This document shows positions 51,757 to 61,349 of a stretch of 64,000 bases of DNA, in pieces. Source of the stretch: Crocosphaera chwakensis CCY0110 (GTDB lineage: Bacteria > Cyanobacteriota > Cyanobacteriia > Cyanobacteriales > Microcystaceae); NCBI RefSeq assembly GCF_000169335.1, contig NZ_AAXW01000014.1:62001-126000 (forward strand), given 5' to 3'. Position numbers and translations under genes: made by a program. Under the pieces are notes generated by a model. It was not told the origin of the DNA. It searched no databases and worked only from the letters and a program-made list of their open reading frames with translations. How positions within the stretch are numbered: the first letter of the stretch is position 1; every line of letters starts with the position of its first letter.

Positions 51757-52182
51757 ATGTTGAAAAAATTATTTGGTGGTGGCAAGAAAAAAGAATTCTT
51801 CTTAGAATTAGACGAAAAGGATAAGACTCCTGCCTCTGAACCTAAAGCAGAAAAGCCAGCCCCTGAAGCAAAAGAAACTCCTGAACCTAAAGCAGAAGCC
51901 TCTCAACCTGAAGCAACTGAAACAACTGAAAAACCAGCACCAGCTAAGAAGAAAGCTAAGAAAAAATCAGTTAAAAAAGCAGCGAAAAAACAAGAACCTA
52001 AAACTGAAATTGTTCCCACGTCTCCTGCTTTAAGTAATGGTCAAGTTGCTAAGAAAGAAGAACCAAAAGAAGTAGAATTTGCTACTAAATTCTATATGAT
52101 GTCTACCCCTCGCCGTCGTCCCGGTCCTAGTTTAAATAACTTCAAAAACATGGCCTCTCAAGTTAAAACACGACGGGGTTAA
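51757..52182 (+). CDS. Lys/Glu/Pro/Ala-rich low-complexity protein with conserved end
   Basis: 141 residues, strong ribosome site (TTAGGAG). Start MLKKLFGGGKKKEFFLELDE, then a disordered KPAPEAKETPEPKAE-type region and a lysine-rich patch (KKKAKKKSVKKAAKKQ), and an ordered-looking end ATKFYMMSTPRRRPGPSLNN. The end and start look like conserved parts of a cyanobacterial family whose name I do not know. The basic patch recalls H1-like histone tails, but DNA binding is only a guess. It has its own strong terminator and a long leader, so it is probably well expressed. Confidence 0.75.
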   Translation: MLKKLFGGGKKKEFFLELDEKDKTPASEPKAEKPAPEAKETPEPKAEASQPEATETTEKPAPAKKKAKKKSVKKAAKKQEPKTEIVPTSPALSNGQVAKKEEPKEVEFATKFYMMSTPRRRPGPSLNNFKNMASQVKTRRG

Positions 52183-52210
52183 TTCCTTGATTTAAGTTTC
52201 GTTTTGGTTA

Positions 52211-52241
52211 TAGTCTAGAACTAAGTTCTAGACTATTTTTT
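52211..52241 (+). terminator. Strong rho-independent terminator
   Basis: TAGTCTAGAAC, loop TAA, GTTCTAGACTA, then TTTTTT: eleven perfect pairs, 28 bases after the Lys/Glu/Pro-rich gene. Confidence 0.9.
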
Positions 52242-52257
52242 ATCGAAGAAGTAACAA

Positions 52258-53460
52258 TTGAATATCTTATTTTTACATCCTAATTTTCCAGCGCAATTTC
52301 GCCATGTAGCGATCGCTTTGGCTAAAAACCCCAAAAATAAGGTTGTCTTTGGCACAAAACGCAAAGAAGGCAGTCTTCCAGGGGTTTTTAAAGCAATCTA
52401 TACCCCTTCTCGTCAAGCCCGTCCAGAGACTCATCATTATGTGAGAACCTTAGAAAATGCTGTACTGCAAGGACAAGCGGTTTATCGTCTTGCAGATCAA
52501 TTAAAACGAGAAAACTTTATCCCCGATGTAGTTTACGGTCATTCTGGGTGGGGTCCAACCCTATTTATTAAAGACATCTTTCCCAAAGCAGAATTATTAT
52601 GTTTCTTTGAATGGTTTTATCACGCCCACGGAACTGACGCAGACTTTGATCCCAAAGAACCCTTAACAGCAGATGATGAAGCTCGTATTCGGATCAAGAA
52701 TACACCCATATTAACGGATTTGTATAGTTGCGATCGCGGTTTATCTCCCACTCAGTGGCAAAAACAACAATTTCCCCCAGAGTTCCATTCTAAAATAACT
52801 GTGCGTCACGATGGTATAGACACTAACTATTTTCAACCCAAACCAGGGGCAAAATTAGTCTTAAAAGATCAAAAATTGGACTTATCAGAAGTGGATGAAA
52901 TTGTTACTTATGTTGCTAGAGGAATGGAACCGTATCGGGGGTTTCCTCAGTTTATGGAAGCGGTTTCTATATTATTAAAAAAACGGACTCATTGCCATGT
53001 TGTTATTGTCGGAGAAGACAGAGTCGCTTATGGGCGATCGCTACCAGATGGGAAAACCTATAAACAGTTAATGTTAGAAACTTATGATTATGATTTATCT
53101 CGCTTACATTTTACGGGATCATTACCCTATGCTCAATATTTACAAGTGATCCAAGCGTCATCGGTTCATGTTTATTTAACCCGTCCCTTTGTTTTATCTT
53201 GGTCGATGTTAGAAGTGATGTCTACAGGGGGTTTAGTTTTAGGATCAAAAACCCCTCCTGTTGAAGAAGTTATTGAAGACGGGGTTAATGGTTTATTGGT
53301 GGATTTTTTTGCAATCGATAGAATAGTGGAAAGAATAGAAGAAGTGCTAGATTATACCGATAAAATGACTGCTTTAAGGGTTAAAGCCAGAGAAACTATC
53401 CAAAATAAATATGATTTATCTAAGTTATTACCTAAACATATTAAGTGGATCTATAACTAG
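52258..53460 (+). CDS. Glycosyltransferase family 4 protein
   Basis: 400 residues from a TTG start at 52258: an in-frame TAA lies just two codons upstream and no ATG follows until deep in the protein, while the N-terminus MNILFLHPNFPAQFRHVAIA is the conserved family start. GT-B fold: VYGHSGWGPTLFIKDIFP, ITVRHDGIDTNYF, YVARGMEPYRGFPQFMEAV, and the donor-site block EVMSTGGLVLGS with VEEVIEDGVNGLLV. Sugar and acceptor unknown. Confidence 0.9.
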   Translation: MNILFLHPNFPAQFRHVAIALAKNPKNKVVFGTKRKEGSLPGVFKAIYTPSRQARPETHHYVRTLENAVLQGQAVYRLADQLKRENFIPDVVYGHSGWGPTLFIKDIFPKAELLCFFEWFYHAHGTDADFDPKEPLTADDEARIRIKNTPILTDLYSCDRGLSPTQWQKQQFPPEFHSKITVRHDGIDTNYFQPKPGAKLVLKDQKLDLSEVDEIVTYVARGMEPYRGFPQFMEAVSILLKKRTHCHVVIVGEDRVAYGRSLPDGKTYKQLMLETYDYDLSRLHFTGSLPYAQYLQVIQASSVHVYLTRPFVLSWSMLEVMSTGGLVLGSKTPPVEEVIEDGVNGLLVDFFAIDRIVERIEEVLDYTDKMTALRVKARETIQNKYDLSKLLPKHIKWIYN

Positions 53461-53601
53461 AAAAATTAACTTTAGGTTAAAAACCGTAAAAATACTGTGT
53501 TTTAATGATGCAACTTTATCGATAATTCATCAAAATCAATGTGGTTATTAACTAAATAGTAAGGATATATTGACTGATATAACAATCAAGTGCAGAAAAT
53601 C

Positions 53602-54840
53602 ATGGAATCTACTTTTAGTCCATTTGATGTATTAGAAAAAGCTGCCAATTCTCACTATACTGGACAGCTAATCATAAACAATCAAGATATTACTTGGATT
53701 CTCGACTTATCAGCAGGAAATTTAAAGTCGGCTGTTCATTCATTACAATCACTTGCAAGCATAGAGTTATGTTTATATTCATTAGGATATGGACAAAAAA
53801 CCCCTATTATGATTGAAGGAATGACCCAACAAGGCTTAAATTTAGAGAAAGGTGAGTCTTTTATTGGAAAAGCAATCAGTTGGTTAACGAAAGAATATAA
53901 CCTGAGTATATTAGAACAGATAAAAATCATTAATCAATTGACACAAGATGCTTTAGAATCGTTTTTTGCTCTGACAAAAGCTGATTATCATACCAGTCAG
54001 AATAAAAGTTTGGTCGTTTCCTCAGAACAGGGATTTAATGTAAGAAGAGTGTTAAAATTTTGGCGCACACAAAAACAAGCATGGCAAAAATTTAGTCCTT
54101 TAATTAGTTCCCCTCATCAACGTCCTTATTGTCCTAATTTAGACGTAGTAAAAAAAATAAGCACTTCTAAATATAGCCATTTATTACTAAAAATTGCACA
54201 ATTAAAAGGTAAAGCTAGTATTCGACAACTTAGCATTTTAATGAAGTTAGATGATTATCAAGTAGCTGAATTTATTTATCCTTATTTGCGTTCAAAAGTC
54301 TTACAACTTCATGCTCCTTTACCTCCCTTTGATCAACTGCCTGAACTTTCCCCATCTTCTCAATATTTGAAAGTCAAGAATCCTTCATTAAAAGGATTAA
54401 AGAAAAGTTCAACTCTTAGTAAAACTCAAGAAACTAAGGAAATAAACAAATCTTATAAAATTGTTTGTATCGATGATAGTGAGACTGTATTAAATACATT
54501 CAAACGATATCTCACTTCAGAGAAGACTGAACTTTTCATGTTATCTAATCCCACTCTTGCTATCAATAAGTTATTTGAGATTAAACCAGATTTATTATTA
54601 GTTGATATTGCCATGCCAGGTATCAACGGAGATAAATTATCTAAAATTTTAAAGCGTAGTAGTGCATTTCAAAATCTTCCCATCATCATTGTGAGTGCTG
54701 ATACTAATAAAATTAAAGATGCAAAAGCAAAAGGCAATGTTGCTAATGATTTTTTATCTAAGCCCTTTAGTCAGGATGATTTGATAAGTATTATTAACAA
54801 ACACCTAAAATTGGAAAAAGAAAGTTGTGTTGAAACCTGA
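53602..54840 (+). CDS. pilG: PatA-type response regulator (PilG-like)
   Basis: 412 residues from ATG 53602. The N-terminal two thirds match the PatA N-terminal/DUF4388 domain (HYTGQLIINNQDITWILDLS, then KFWRTQKQAWQKFSPLISS). A receiver domain lies at 284-405: IVCIDDSETVLNTF, LLLVDIAMPGINGD with the phospho-Asp, IIVSADTNK, DFLSKPFSQDD. First gene of the pil-type operon; in Synechocystis the homologue PilG is needed for type IV pilus motility. The next gene follows after 97 bases. Confidence 0.88.
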   Translation: MESTFSPFDVLEKAANSHYTGQLIINNQDITWILDLSAGNLKSAVHSLQSLASIELCLYSLGYGQKTPIMIEGMTQQGLNLEKGESFIGKAISWLTKEYNLSILEQIKIINQLTQDALESFFALTKADYHTSQNKSLVVSSEQGFNVRRVLKFWRTQKQAWQKFSPLISSPHQRPYCPNLDVVKKISTSKYSHLLLKIAQLKGKASIRQLSILMKLDDYQVAEFIYPYLRSKVLQLHAPLPPFDQLPELSPSSQYLKVKNPSLKGLKKSSTLSKTQETKEINKSYKIVCIDDSETVLNTFKRYLTSEKTELFMLSNPTLAINKLFEIKPDLLLVDIAMPGINGDKLSKILKRSSAFQNLPIIIVSADTNKIKDAKAKGNVANDFLSKPFSQDDLISIINKHLKLEKESCVET

Positions 54841-54937
54841 GTTTTTACGGAAGTAAACTATCAAGATTTACGATACTATAAAAGAAGATAACACTCTGTG
54901 ATTTCTTTTTTTTTAATCATAATTTCTGGAATTTGCC

Positions 54938-55300
54938 ATGAAAAATATCTTAATTGTTGATGATCTACAATCTGAATTAACCTTGCTGAAAAACTATTTA
55001 ATAAAAGCAGGTTATAACGTAACAACAGCTACAAACGGCGAAGAAGCTTTAGAAAAAATTTCTCAGAAAAAACCTGATGTTATTATCACGGATTTGATGA
55101 TGCCAGATATGGGAGGTTTAGATTTATGTCGTAAGCTGAAAAAACAAACGGATACCGTTGATATTCCTATTGTTGCTTGTAGTGTAAAAAATAGAGAAGT
55201 CGATAAAATGTGGGCCTTTAAACAAGGGGTAAAAGCTTACGTTACTAAACCTTGTACTCAAGAAGATTTAGTGGGTGTTTTGCAGTCAGTTACAGCATAA
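54938..55300 (+). CDS. pilH: CheY-like response regulator (PilH-like)
   Basis: 120 residues, a single receiver domain: ILIVDDLQSELTLLKNYL, VIITDLMMPDMGGLDL with the phospho-Asp, IVACSVKN, and the Lys in AYVTKPCTQED. Second in the operon; CheW follows after eight bases. It is expected to receive phosphate from the CheA-type kinase at the end of the operon. Confidence 0.92.
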   Translation: MKNILIVDDLQSELTLLKNYLIKAGYNVTTATNGEEALEKISQKKPDVIITDLMMPDMGGLDLCRKLKKQTDTVDIPIVACSVKNREVDKMWAFKQGVKAYVTKPCTQEDLVGVLQSVTA

Positions 55301-55308
55301 AACAAGGA

Positions 55309-55833
55309 ATGTCATCAACTAATTTATCAACCAAGTTAGAAACCTTACTACCTCATTTATTCAACCCTCAAATAATTCCTGGAGAATCTTATTTACGCTT
55401 TCAACTAACATCGGAAATATCAGGGGTTATTTCTATGGAGAAGGTAAAAGAAACCATTGTTATTCCTTCATCCCAAATCACACCTATTCCTAATATGAAA
55501 GCATCATTTATAGGGTTAATAAATGCTCATCAATCTGTTTTTTCTGTTTTTGATGTTGCCCATTTATTGAATCTTTCGGTTTCTTATTCATCGTCTCAGT
55601 TACTTCATCTTATTATTGTACGTCTTCCCTTTAAAGATAATTCAACTGAAGCATTATTGGGGTTATCAGTACAGCAAATTTTAGGACTAACTCGCTTATC
55701 TCAAGATAGTTTAGAAAATCTAACAAAAGATGTTCCTCAAGAGTTATTGCCTGTCACATCAGGGTATTTTGTTGATAATCACCAATCCATTTTTTCCTTT
55801 GATTTAGACAAAATTCTATCAGCTTGTTTTTAG
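55309..55833 (+). CDS. pilI: CheW-like adaptor (PilI-like)
   Basis: 174 residues from ATG 55309 (AAGGA directly upstream; the frame is open into pilH but that extension is not coding). CheW fold: YLRFQLTSEISGVISMEKVK, ITPIPNMKASFIGLINAHQS, VFDVAHLLNLS and LLGLSVQQILGL. It bridges receptor and kinase. An inverted CCCCCT/AGGGGG repeat follows the gene. Confidence 0.88.
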   Translation: MSSTNLSTKLETLLPHLFNPQIIPGESYLRFQLTSEISGVISMEKVKETIVIPSSQITPIPNMKASFIGLINAHQSVFSVFDVAHLLNLSVSYSSSQLLHLIIVRLPFKDNSTEALLGLSVQQILGLTRLSQDSLENLTKDVPQELLPVTSGYFVDNHQSIFSFDLDKILSACF

Positions 55834-55856
55834 TTCGTTTCTTAGTTGTTTTTTAT

Positions 55857-55876
55857 CCCCCTAAAATAACAGGGGG
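55857..55876 (+). repeat. CCCCCT/AGGGGG hairpin in the pil operon
   Basis: Six pairs with an eight-base loop, between pilI and the receptor gene. No clear T run after it; it may tune readthrough or protect mRNA ends. Confidence 0.4.
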
Positions 55877-55934
55877 TTATACCTAACCTACACAATTAAC
55901 CATTTATTAATCAAATTGTATCAAAATTAAAGTC

Positions 55935-58361
55935 ATGGTAACTAATCAAGATTTTCTCTCTCCCTCTAATCATAATCAAGAATTAGATTTATCAATTAAA
56001 ACTAATCTTTCGGAAGATAATAGTACACATCCAGATAAATCTATCAAGAAAATTCCTAAAATTCTTGGAAATACCCTACGAAGTCGATTATTAATGACAG
56101 TATTACCTAGTGTATTAGTACCTTTAGGGTTTGCTAGTTTCATAGGATTTAAAATTACTCAGCATAAAGCTCAAGATCAAATTCTTTCACAACTTGAACA
56201 AAATGTAAATCGTTCGCAAAATGAAGCAGAATCTTTCATTAAAGAGAATTTTGCTTTAACTGATCTAGTAGCGGTTAACCCTCTTATTATTGATGAGTTA
56301 AAATCGATCAATAATAATTCTGAAACTCAAAGACTTTCTTTAGTTCCTATCGAAACTTTAGAAAATTCTTTTAAAGAAACAAAATCATTAGAATCTAATC
56401 CTGATATTAATACTTATATTCAAAAGTTAGTAAAAACTGGAAGAATCGCTGAAGTTTTCATTACTAACAAAGATGGATTTAATATTGCTTATAGTAACCC
56501 TACTTCTGACTTTGTACAACGAGATGAAAAATGGTGGCAAACTGCTGCAAAAGAAGGTATTTCAATTGATGACCCTGAGTACGATGAGTCAGCAAAAGCG
56601 GTAGTTGTTGCTCTAGCAGAAGCCATTAAAGACCCTGATACAGGAGAAGTTTTAGGGGTAATTAAAACAGGGGTATTAGCTAATAAATTAGATGAAGGGT
56701 TAACCGATAATATTAGTTTAAATTTAACAGAAACTGAAACTATACAAATTATTTCCCCTCAGGCAGGTATTCCTTTGAATACTGTGACTAAGCAAGGCAG
56801 TGATCCTGAAAATCAAACTATTGTTGGAGGGGATAATGTTCTTAACTTCATTAAGGAAATAGAAACTTTAAATAACAGTGAGTCAACAATTAATCCAGAA
56901 CAAATTAAAAGTTTAGAAAAACAGTATAGTCTCTCTGATTTAGCTATTAAAACATCAGAGAATGAGCAAAATAAAGAAAAGACCTTATTTGCTCAATTTA
57001 AACAGCAGGGTAAAATTTTTAATCTATCAACAATTCCTGGTTCTGATTGGGTTACAGTTGCTTCTGTTGACGAATTAGAAATTAATAGAGCAGGTCAAGA
57101 ATTATTAATTGTTTTCGGTGTTACTGCCATCATTTTAGGAAGTTTAAGTATTGGTTTAATTGTTCTTTTAGCTCGTAATTTGTCCAATCCTTTAACTAAA
57201 TTGACCCATAAAGCGCAACAAGTCGCATCAGGAGATTTAAACGTTCAAGCAGAACTAGCGGGAACCTTTGAAGTTAAAACTTTAGCTAATAACTTCAATG
57301 ACCTAATTTTAAAAGTAAAAACTTTGTTAAACCAGCAAGAACTAGCAACAGAAGAACAGCGGGAACAACGAGAAAATATCGAAAACGCTATTATGATCTT
57401 GGTGGATGAAATTGAAGGGGCAGCAGACGGAGATTTAACAGTACGGGCAAGTTTAGACTCTCTTGAATTAAGTACCGTTGCTGACTTATTTAATTTAATT
57501 ATTGAGAACTTAAAGGACATTGCTACAGAAGTAAAACAGTCCACGAATAAAGTAAGTAACTCTTTAGAAACTAACGAACAGTCTATCCGAAAACTTGCCG
57601 AACAATCAATTCAAGACGTAGAAGAAATTCAAAAAACATTGAGTTCTATTGAACAAATGTCCCAGTCTATTGAAGAAGTCACCAACAATGCAACCCATGC
57701 TGCTCAAAGTTCTGAAGAAGCTTATCAAGAAGTACAGAAAGGCAGTAATGCTATGGACACCACTGTTACCAGTATTCTCACCCTGAAAAACACTGTTAAC
57801 GACACAGCGCAAAAAATGAAGCATCTAGGAGAGTCATCTCAGCGTATTTCTCAGGTGGTTGCTATCATCGAAGAGATTGCCCTCAAAACTAATTTACTCG
57901 CCATTAACGCCAGTGTAGAAGCCCGACGAGCAGGGGAACAAGGACAAGGTTTTACGGTGGTTGCCGAACAAGTAGGGGCATTGGCGGAACAGTCTTCCAA
58001 TGCAACTAAAGAAATTAGTCAAATTATTGCAGCTATCCAACGAGAAACTCAAGAGGTAGCCACTCAGATGGAAACAGGGACAACTCAGGTTGTAGATGCT
58101 TCGCGTCTAGTAGAAACAACTCAAACCTACCTAACCACAGCGAGTCAAAAATCTCAAGAAATTAATCAGTTAATGCAGTCTATTTCTCAAGCAACAGTTT
58201 CTCAAAGCGAAACCTCCCAAATGGTCACAAGTTTGATGAAAAAAGTAAGTCAATCTTCTCAAGAAAAAGCTAGTTCTTCTACTCAAATTGCTGAAGCAAT
58301 TCATCAAACAAAAGAAGTAGCTAAAGACCTTGAGTCTAAAGTGGATCAGTTCCGCGTTTAA
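55935..58361 (+). CDS. pilJ: Methyl-accepting chemotaxis receptor (PilJ-like) with extracytoplasmic sensor
   Basis: 808 residues. Transmembrane span near 51-72 (LLMTVLPSVLVPLGFASFIG), a large outer domain up to about 388 with dCache-like pieces (VQRDEKWWQTAAKEG, VLGVIKTGVLANKL, GSDWVTVASVDEL), second span near 390-412 (IVFGVTAIILGSLSIGLIVL), HAMP (LARNLSNPLTKLTHKAQQVA) with a second HAMP-like unit, and the signalling hairpin EIALKTNLLAINASVEARRA. There is no GAF bilin-binding domain, so this is not a PixJ photoreceptor; a small-molecule signal is more likely. Confidence 0.92.
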   Translation: MVTNQDFLSPSNHNQELDLSIKTNLSEDNSTHPDKSIKKIPKILGNTLRSRLLMTVLPSVLVPLGFASFIGFKITQHKAQDQILSQLEQNVNRSQNEAESFIKENFALTDLVAVNPLIIDELKSINNNSETQRLSLVPIETLENSFKETKSLESNPDINTYIQKLVKTGRIAEVFITNKDGFNIAYSNPTSDFVQRDEKWWQTAAKEGISIDDPEYDESAKAVVVALAEAIKDPDTGEVLGVIKTGVLANKLDEGLTDNISLNLTETETIQIISPQAGIPLNTVTKQGSDPENQTIVGGDNVLNFIKEIETLNNSESTINPEQIKSLEKQYSLSDLAIKTSENEQNKEKTLFAQFKQQGKIFNLSTIPGSDWVTVASVDELEINRAGQELLIVFGVTAIILGSLSIGLIVLLARNLSNPLTKLTHKAQQVASGDLNVQAELAGTFEVKTLANNFNDLILKVKTLLNQQELATEEQREQRENIENAIMILVDEIEGAADGDLTVRASLDSLELSTVADLFNLIIENLKDIATEVKQSTNKVSNSLETNEQSIRKLAEQSIQDVEEIQKTLSSIEQMSQSIEEVTNNATHAAQSSEEAYQEVQKGSNAMDTTVTSILTLKNTVNDTAQKMKHLGESSQRISQVVAIIEEIALKTNLLAINASVEARRAGEQGQGFTVVAEQVGALAEQSSNATKEISQIIAAIQRETQEVATQMETGTTQVVDASRLVETTQTYLTTASQKSQEINQLMQSISQATVSQSETSQMVTSLMKKVSQSSQEKASSSTQIAEAIHQTKEVAKDLESKVDQFRV

Positions 58362-58441
58362 AACAGGTTTAGTGATAGATAATACTGTAGGAGTTTTTTA
58401 TAATTGACTCCTACATATAGTTTATAAAATTATGAGATTAT

Positions 58442-61312
58442 ATGATGGAAACTGAACAACAAGTACGCTTAAATTTTTTAGAAGAAGCAGAGGATTTTTT
58501 AAATAGTTTAGAATCTGTTCTGCTACAATTATCAACTGTAGCTGTCGAAAAGCAACAAGTTGACTTAGCTTTACGGGCTGCTCATTCTCTTAAAGGTGGA
58601 TCTTCTATGATGGGGTTTAATACCCTAAGTGAAGTAGCCCATCGCTTAGAAGATTTTTTAAAAATTATTCGAGTTCGTTATCAAGATCAATTGTTAAAAA
58701 CTGAGGTAGAAACCTTACTTTTACAAGGTTTAGATACTTTACGTCAAATTAGTAAATTTTATCAGAAAGAACAAGAAATTGATCCTATCTGGTTAGAGAC
58801 AAATGTTGATCCAATTTTTGAACAATTAACCGACTATTTAGGGGAATTAAAATCTGAAGATGAAGATGCTTTATTATCTCAAGAAGAAGATGTTAATCCT
58901 GCTTTATTGATGTTTGAGAATGGAGTAGAAGCAATTCTTCAACAGTTAGAAAGTCAGTTTACTGTCTTAGAACCAGAGCAATTATATGAAGAATTAATCA
59001 GTATTTCAGAACAATTTATTGAGTTTGGTTTGATGGCTGAAATCGAACCATTTATTGACTTATCTCAATCAATTAAAAAAGAACTATCATTGATTACCAT
59101 TGAAGAGGTTTTTTCTTTTGCAAAAGAAGCTCTAGAAACTTGGCAGCGATCGCACGCTTTAATTGCTTTAGGCCGTTTAGATAATCTTCCTACAACATTC
59201 GACTTTTCTTGTGATACTTCAGTTGAATTAAATTTGCTAGATGAATTACAAGCTTTAGAAAATTTAGAGAATGATCCATTAGACGATATCTCTTTTAGTG
59301 AACTAGCATCGAGTATGTTAGGAGAAGAAAGCTTTAATGATTTACAAGAAGCATTTACCCAATTAATAGACGAACAAAGTGAAGCCTCTGAAGAATTAAA
59401 AAATATTCAAAATCAACCCAATCTAAACCAAAATCATAGAAATTTTCGTATATCTGCTCAACAAATTGCTGCCTTTAATCGTTTATTTGAAGACTTAATA
59501 CTTGAAAGAAATAGCATTAATTTTAGAATCGATCAAATCAAAGTCTTTATGACATTAATGTGGCAAAGAATGCAAAATTTAGAAGATTCTAACACTTTGT
59601 TACGTCGCTGGTATGACTCAGTATCACTCAACTATAAGTTACCTCAAATAGTCGAAAATTCTCCTCGATCTATTGCAACAAATGTAACTTTATCTTCTTT
59701 AAGAACTAATTTAAAAGATAAGTTTGATGTCATGGAAATGGCACAATATACCGATTTACATTTAATTTCTCAAGAACAAATGGAAACCATTGTTCAATTA
59801 CGAGAAGTCGCAACAGACATTGATTTAGGATTTAAAGAACTTACTCAAAGTGTAAGCGATTTTAATCAGACAACCCACTTTTTATATGATAATTTAATTC
59901 GTTCGCAAATGCGTCCTTTCGGCGAGATTACGCAACGGTTTCCCAGACTAATTAGAGATTTATCAGTACAGTTTAATAAAACAGTAAAATTACAACTCAA
60001 AGGAGAAACGACTTTAATTGATAGTTCACTGTTAGACCTTTTAAATGATCCTTTGATTCATCTTTTACGAAATGCTTTTGATCACGGTATTGAAGATCCA
60101 GAAACTCGCTTACAAATGGGTAAAATTCCAGAAGGAACGATTACCGTAGAAGCTAGTAATAAAGGCAATCAAACCATTATTACTATCAGTGATGATGGCC
60201 GAGGAATTGATTTAAACAAAATTTCTTCTCGTTTAATATCTCAAGGAATGAGTAAAGAACAGGTTGAATTACTATCAGAAAAAGAATTACTCAATCAAAT
60301 TTTTGAGCCAGGATTTAGTACCGCCGAGAAAATTAGCGAATTATCAGGTCGTGGCGTAGGAATGGATATTGTAAAAACGAATTTAACTGAAATTCGCGGA
60401 GAAATTACTGTAAATACTAAGTTAGGACTAGGAACCAACTTTACCCTTATTGTTCCTATTAATCTATCCGTATTGCGTGTCATGATCGTTGAAAGTAAAG
60501 GAATGGTCTTTGCGATCGCTGCTGACACCATTAAAGGCGTAATTCAGTTAAATCCTGAAGAAAATACAGTGAAATGGGGAGATAAACAGATTTCTGTCCT
60601 TAATTTACCAGAAAAATTCCACTTTTCTCGACCCAATAAACCCTTTACTATGACAGGAACCCCAATGATTAATCGAAGTATTGCTTTAATTATCGAGGAC
60701 GGTGATACCCTGCAAGGAGTTTCTGTCGATCGTTTCTGGATTGAGCAGGATATGACGGTTCGTCCCATTACCACCCCTATTCCTTTACCTCCTGGCTTTA
60801 ATCAGTCTATCATCTGGGGGGATGGTCGTGTTATTCCTCTGGTTGATTTAGCAGAATGGGTTAAGTCCTTTGATAATAATGCTCAAACAATAAACACTAT
60901 AAAAGATAATTCTGTTGTTACAGAAAAAACATCCACTATTTTAGTTGTAGATGATTCGATTAATGTGCGTCGATATTTAAGTATCATGTTGAATAAAGCA
61001 GGATATCAAGTAGAAGAAGCAAAAGATGGTCAAGAAGCAGTAGATAAATTATTAAATGGTTTACAAGTTAACGCTGTTATTTCTGATTTGGAAATGCCTC
61101 GTTTAGATGGATATGGTGTATTAGAAGTTCTTAAACAGAAGGACGAATTTAAACAATTACCGATTATGATATTAACTTCTCGGAGTCAAGAAAAACACCG
61201 TAAATTAGCCATGAATTTAGGAGCATCTGCTTATTTTTCTAAACCTTATACTGAACAAAAATTATTAAACACTTTAGCTAAATTTATTGATCGATCAATG
61301 TTATTAAACTAA
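58442..61312 (+). CDS. pilL: Hybrid CheA histidine kinase (PilL-like)
   Basis: 956 residues. HPt at 1-110 with the phospho-His near residue 48 (RAAHSLKGGSSMMGF), a variable middle region, P3/HATPase near 440-672 (HLLRNAFDHGIEDPETRLQM, DDGRGIDLNKIS, GRGVGMDIVKTN), a CheW-like P5 domain to about 815, and a receiver at 831-950 (ILVVDDSINVRRYLSIMLN, AVISDLEMPRLDG, ILTSRSQEKHR, YFSKPYTEQK). In Synechocystis PilL is split in two genes; here it is a single frame. Last gene of the operon. Confidence 0.93.
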   Translation: MMETEQQVRLNFLEEAEDFLNSLESVLLQLSTVAVEKQQVDLALRAAHSLKGGSSMMGFNTLSEVAHRLEDFLKIIRVRYQDQLLKTEVETLLLQGLDTLRQISKFYQKEQEIDPIWLETNVDPIFEQLTDYLGELKSEDEDALLSQEEDVNPALLMFENGVEAILQQLESQFTVLEPEQLYEELISISEQFIEFGLMAEIEPFIDLSQSIKKELSLITIEEVFSFAKEALETWQRSHALIALGRLDNLPTTFDFSCDTSVELNLLDELQALENLENDPLDDISFSELASSMLGEESFNDLQEAFTQLIDEQSEASEELKNIQNQPNLNQNHRNFRISAQQIAAFNRLFEDLILERNSINFRIDQIKVFMTLMWQRMQNLEDSNTLLRRWYDSVSLNYKLPQIVENSPRSIATNVTLSSLRTNLKDKFDVMEMAQYTDLHLISQEQMETIVQLREVATDIDLGFKELTQSVSDFNQTTHFLYDNLIRSQMRPFGEITQRFPRLIRDLSVQFNKTVKLQLKGETTLIDSSLLDLLNDPLIHLLRNAFDHGIEDPETRLQMGKIPEGTITVEASNKGNQTIITISDDGRGIDLNKISSRLISQGMSKEQVELLSEKELLNQIFEPGFSTAEKISELSGRGVGMDIVKTNLTEIRGEITVNTKLGLGTNFTLIVPINLSVLRVMIVESKGMVFAIAADTIKGVIQLNPEENTVKWGDKQISVLNLPEKFHFSRPNKPFTMTGTPMINRSIALIIEDGDTLQGVSVDRFWIEQDMTVRPITTPIPLPPGFNQSIIWGDGRVIPLVDLAEWVKSFDNNAQTINTIKDNSVVTEKTSTILVVDDSINVRRYLSIMLNKAGYQVEEAKDGQEAVDKLLNGLQVNAVISDLEMPRLDGYGVLEVLKQKDEFKQLPIMILTSRSQEKHRKLAMNLGASAYFSKPYTEQKLLNTLAKFIDRSMLLN

Positions 61313-61349
61313 GCTGCGATCGCTAATATTATCTTTTTGAATAAATATT

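Noticed and set aside
53602..61312. Operon considered as the pix phototaxis operon
   Set aside because: The receptor has no GAF/bilin domain and there is only one receptor gene; pil-type is the better match.
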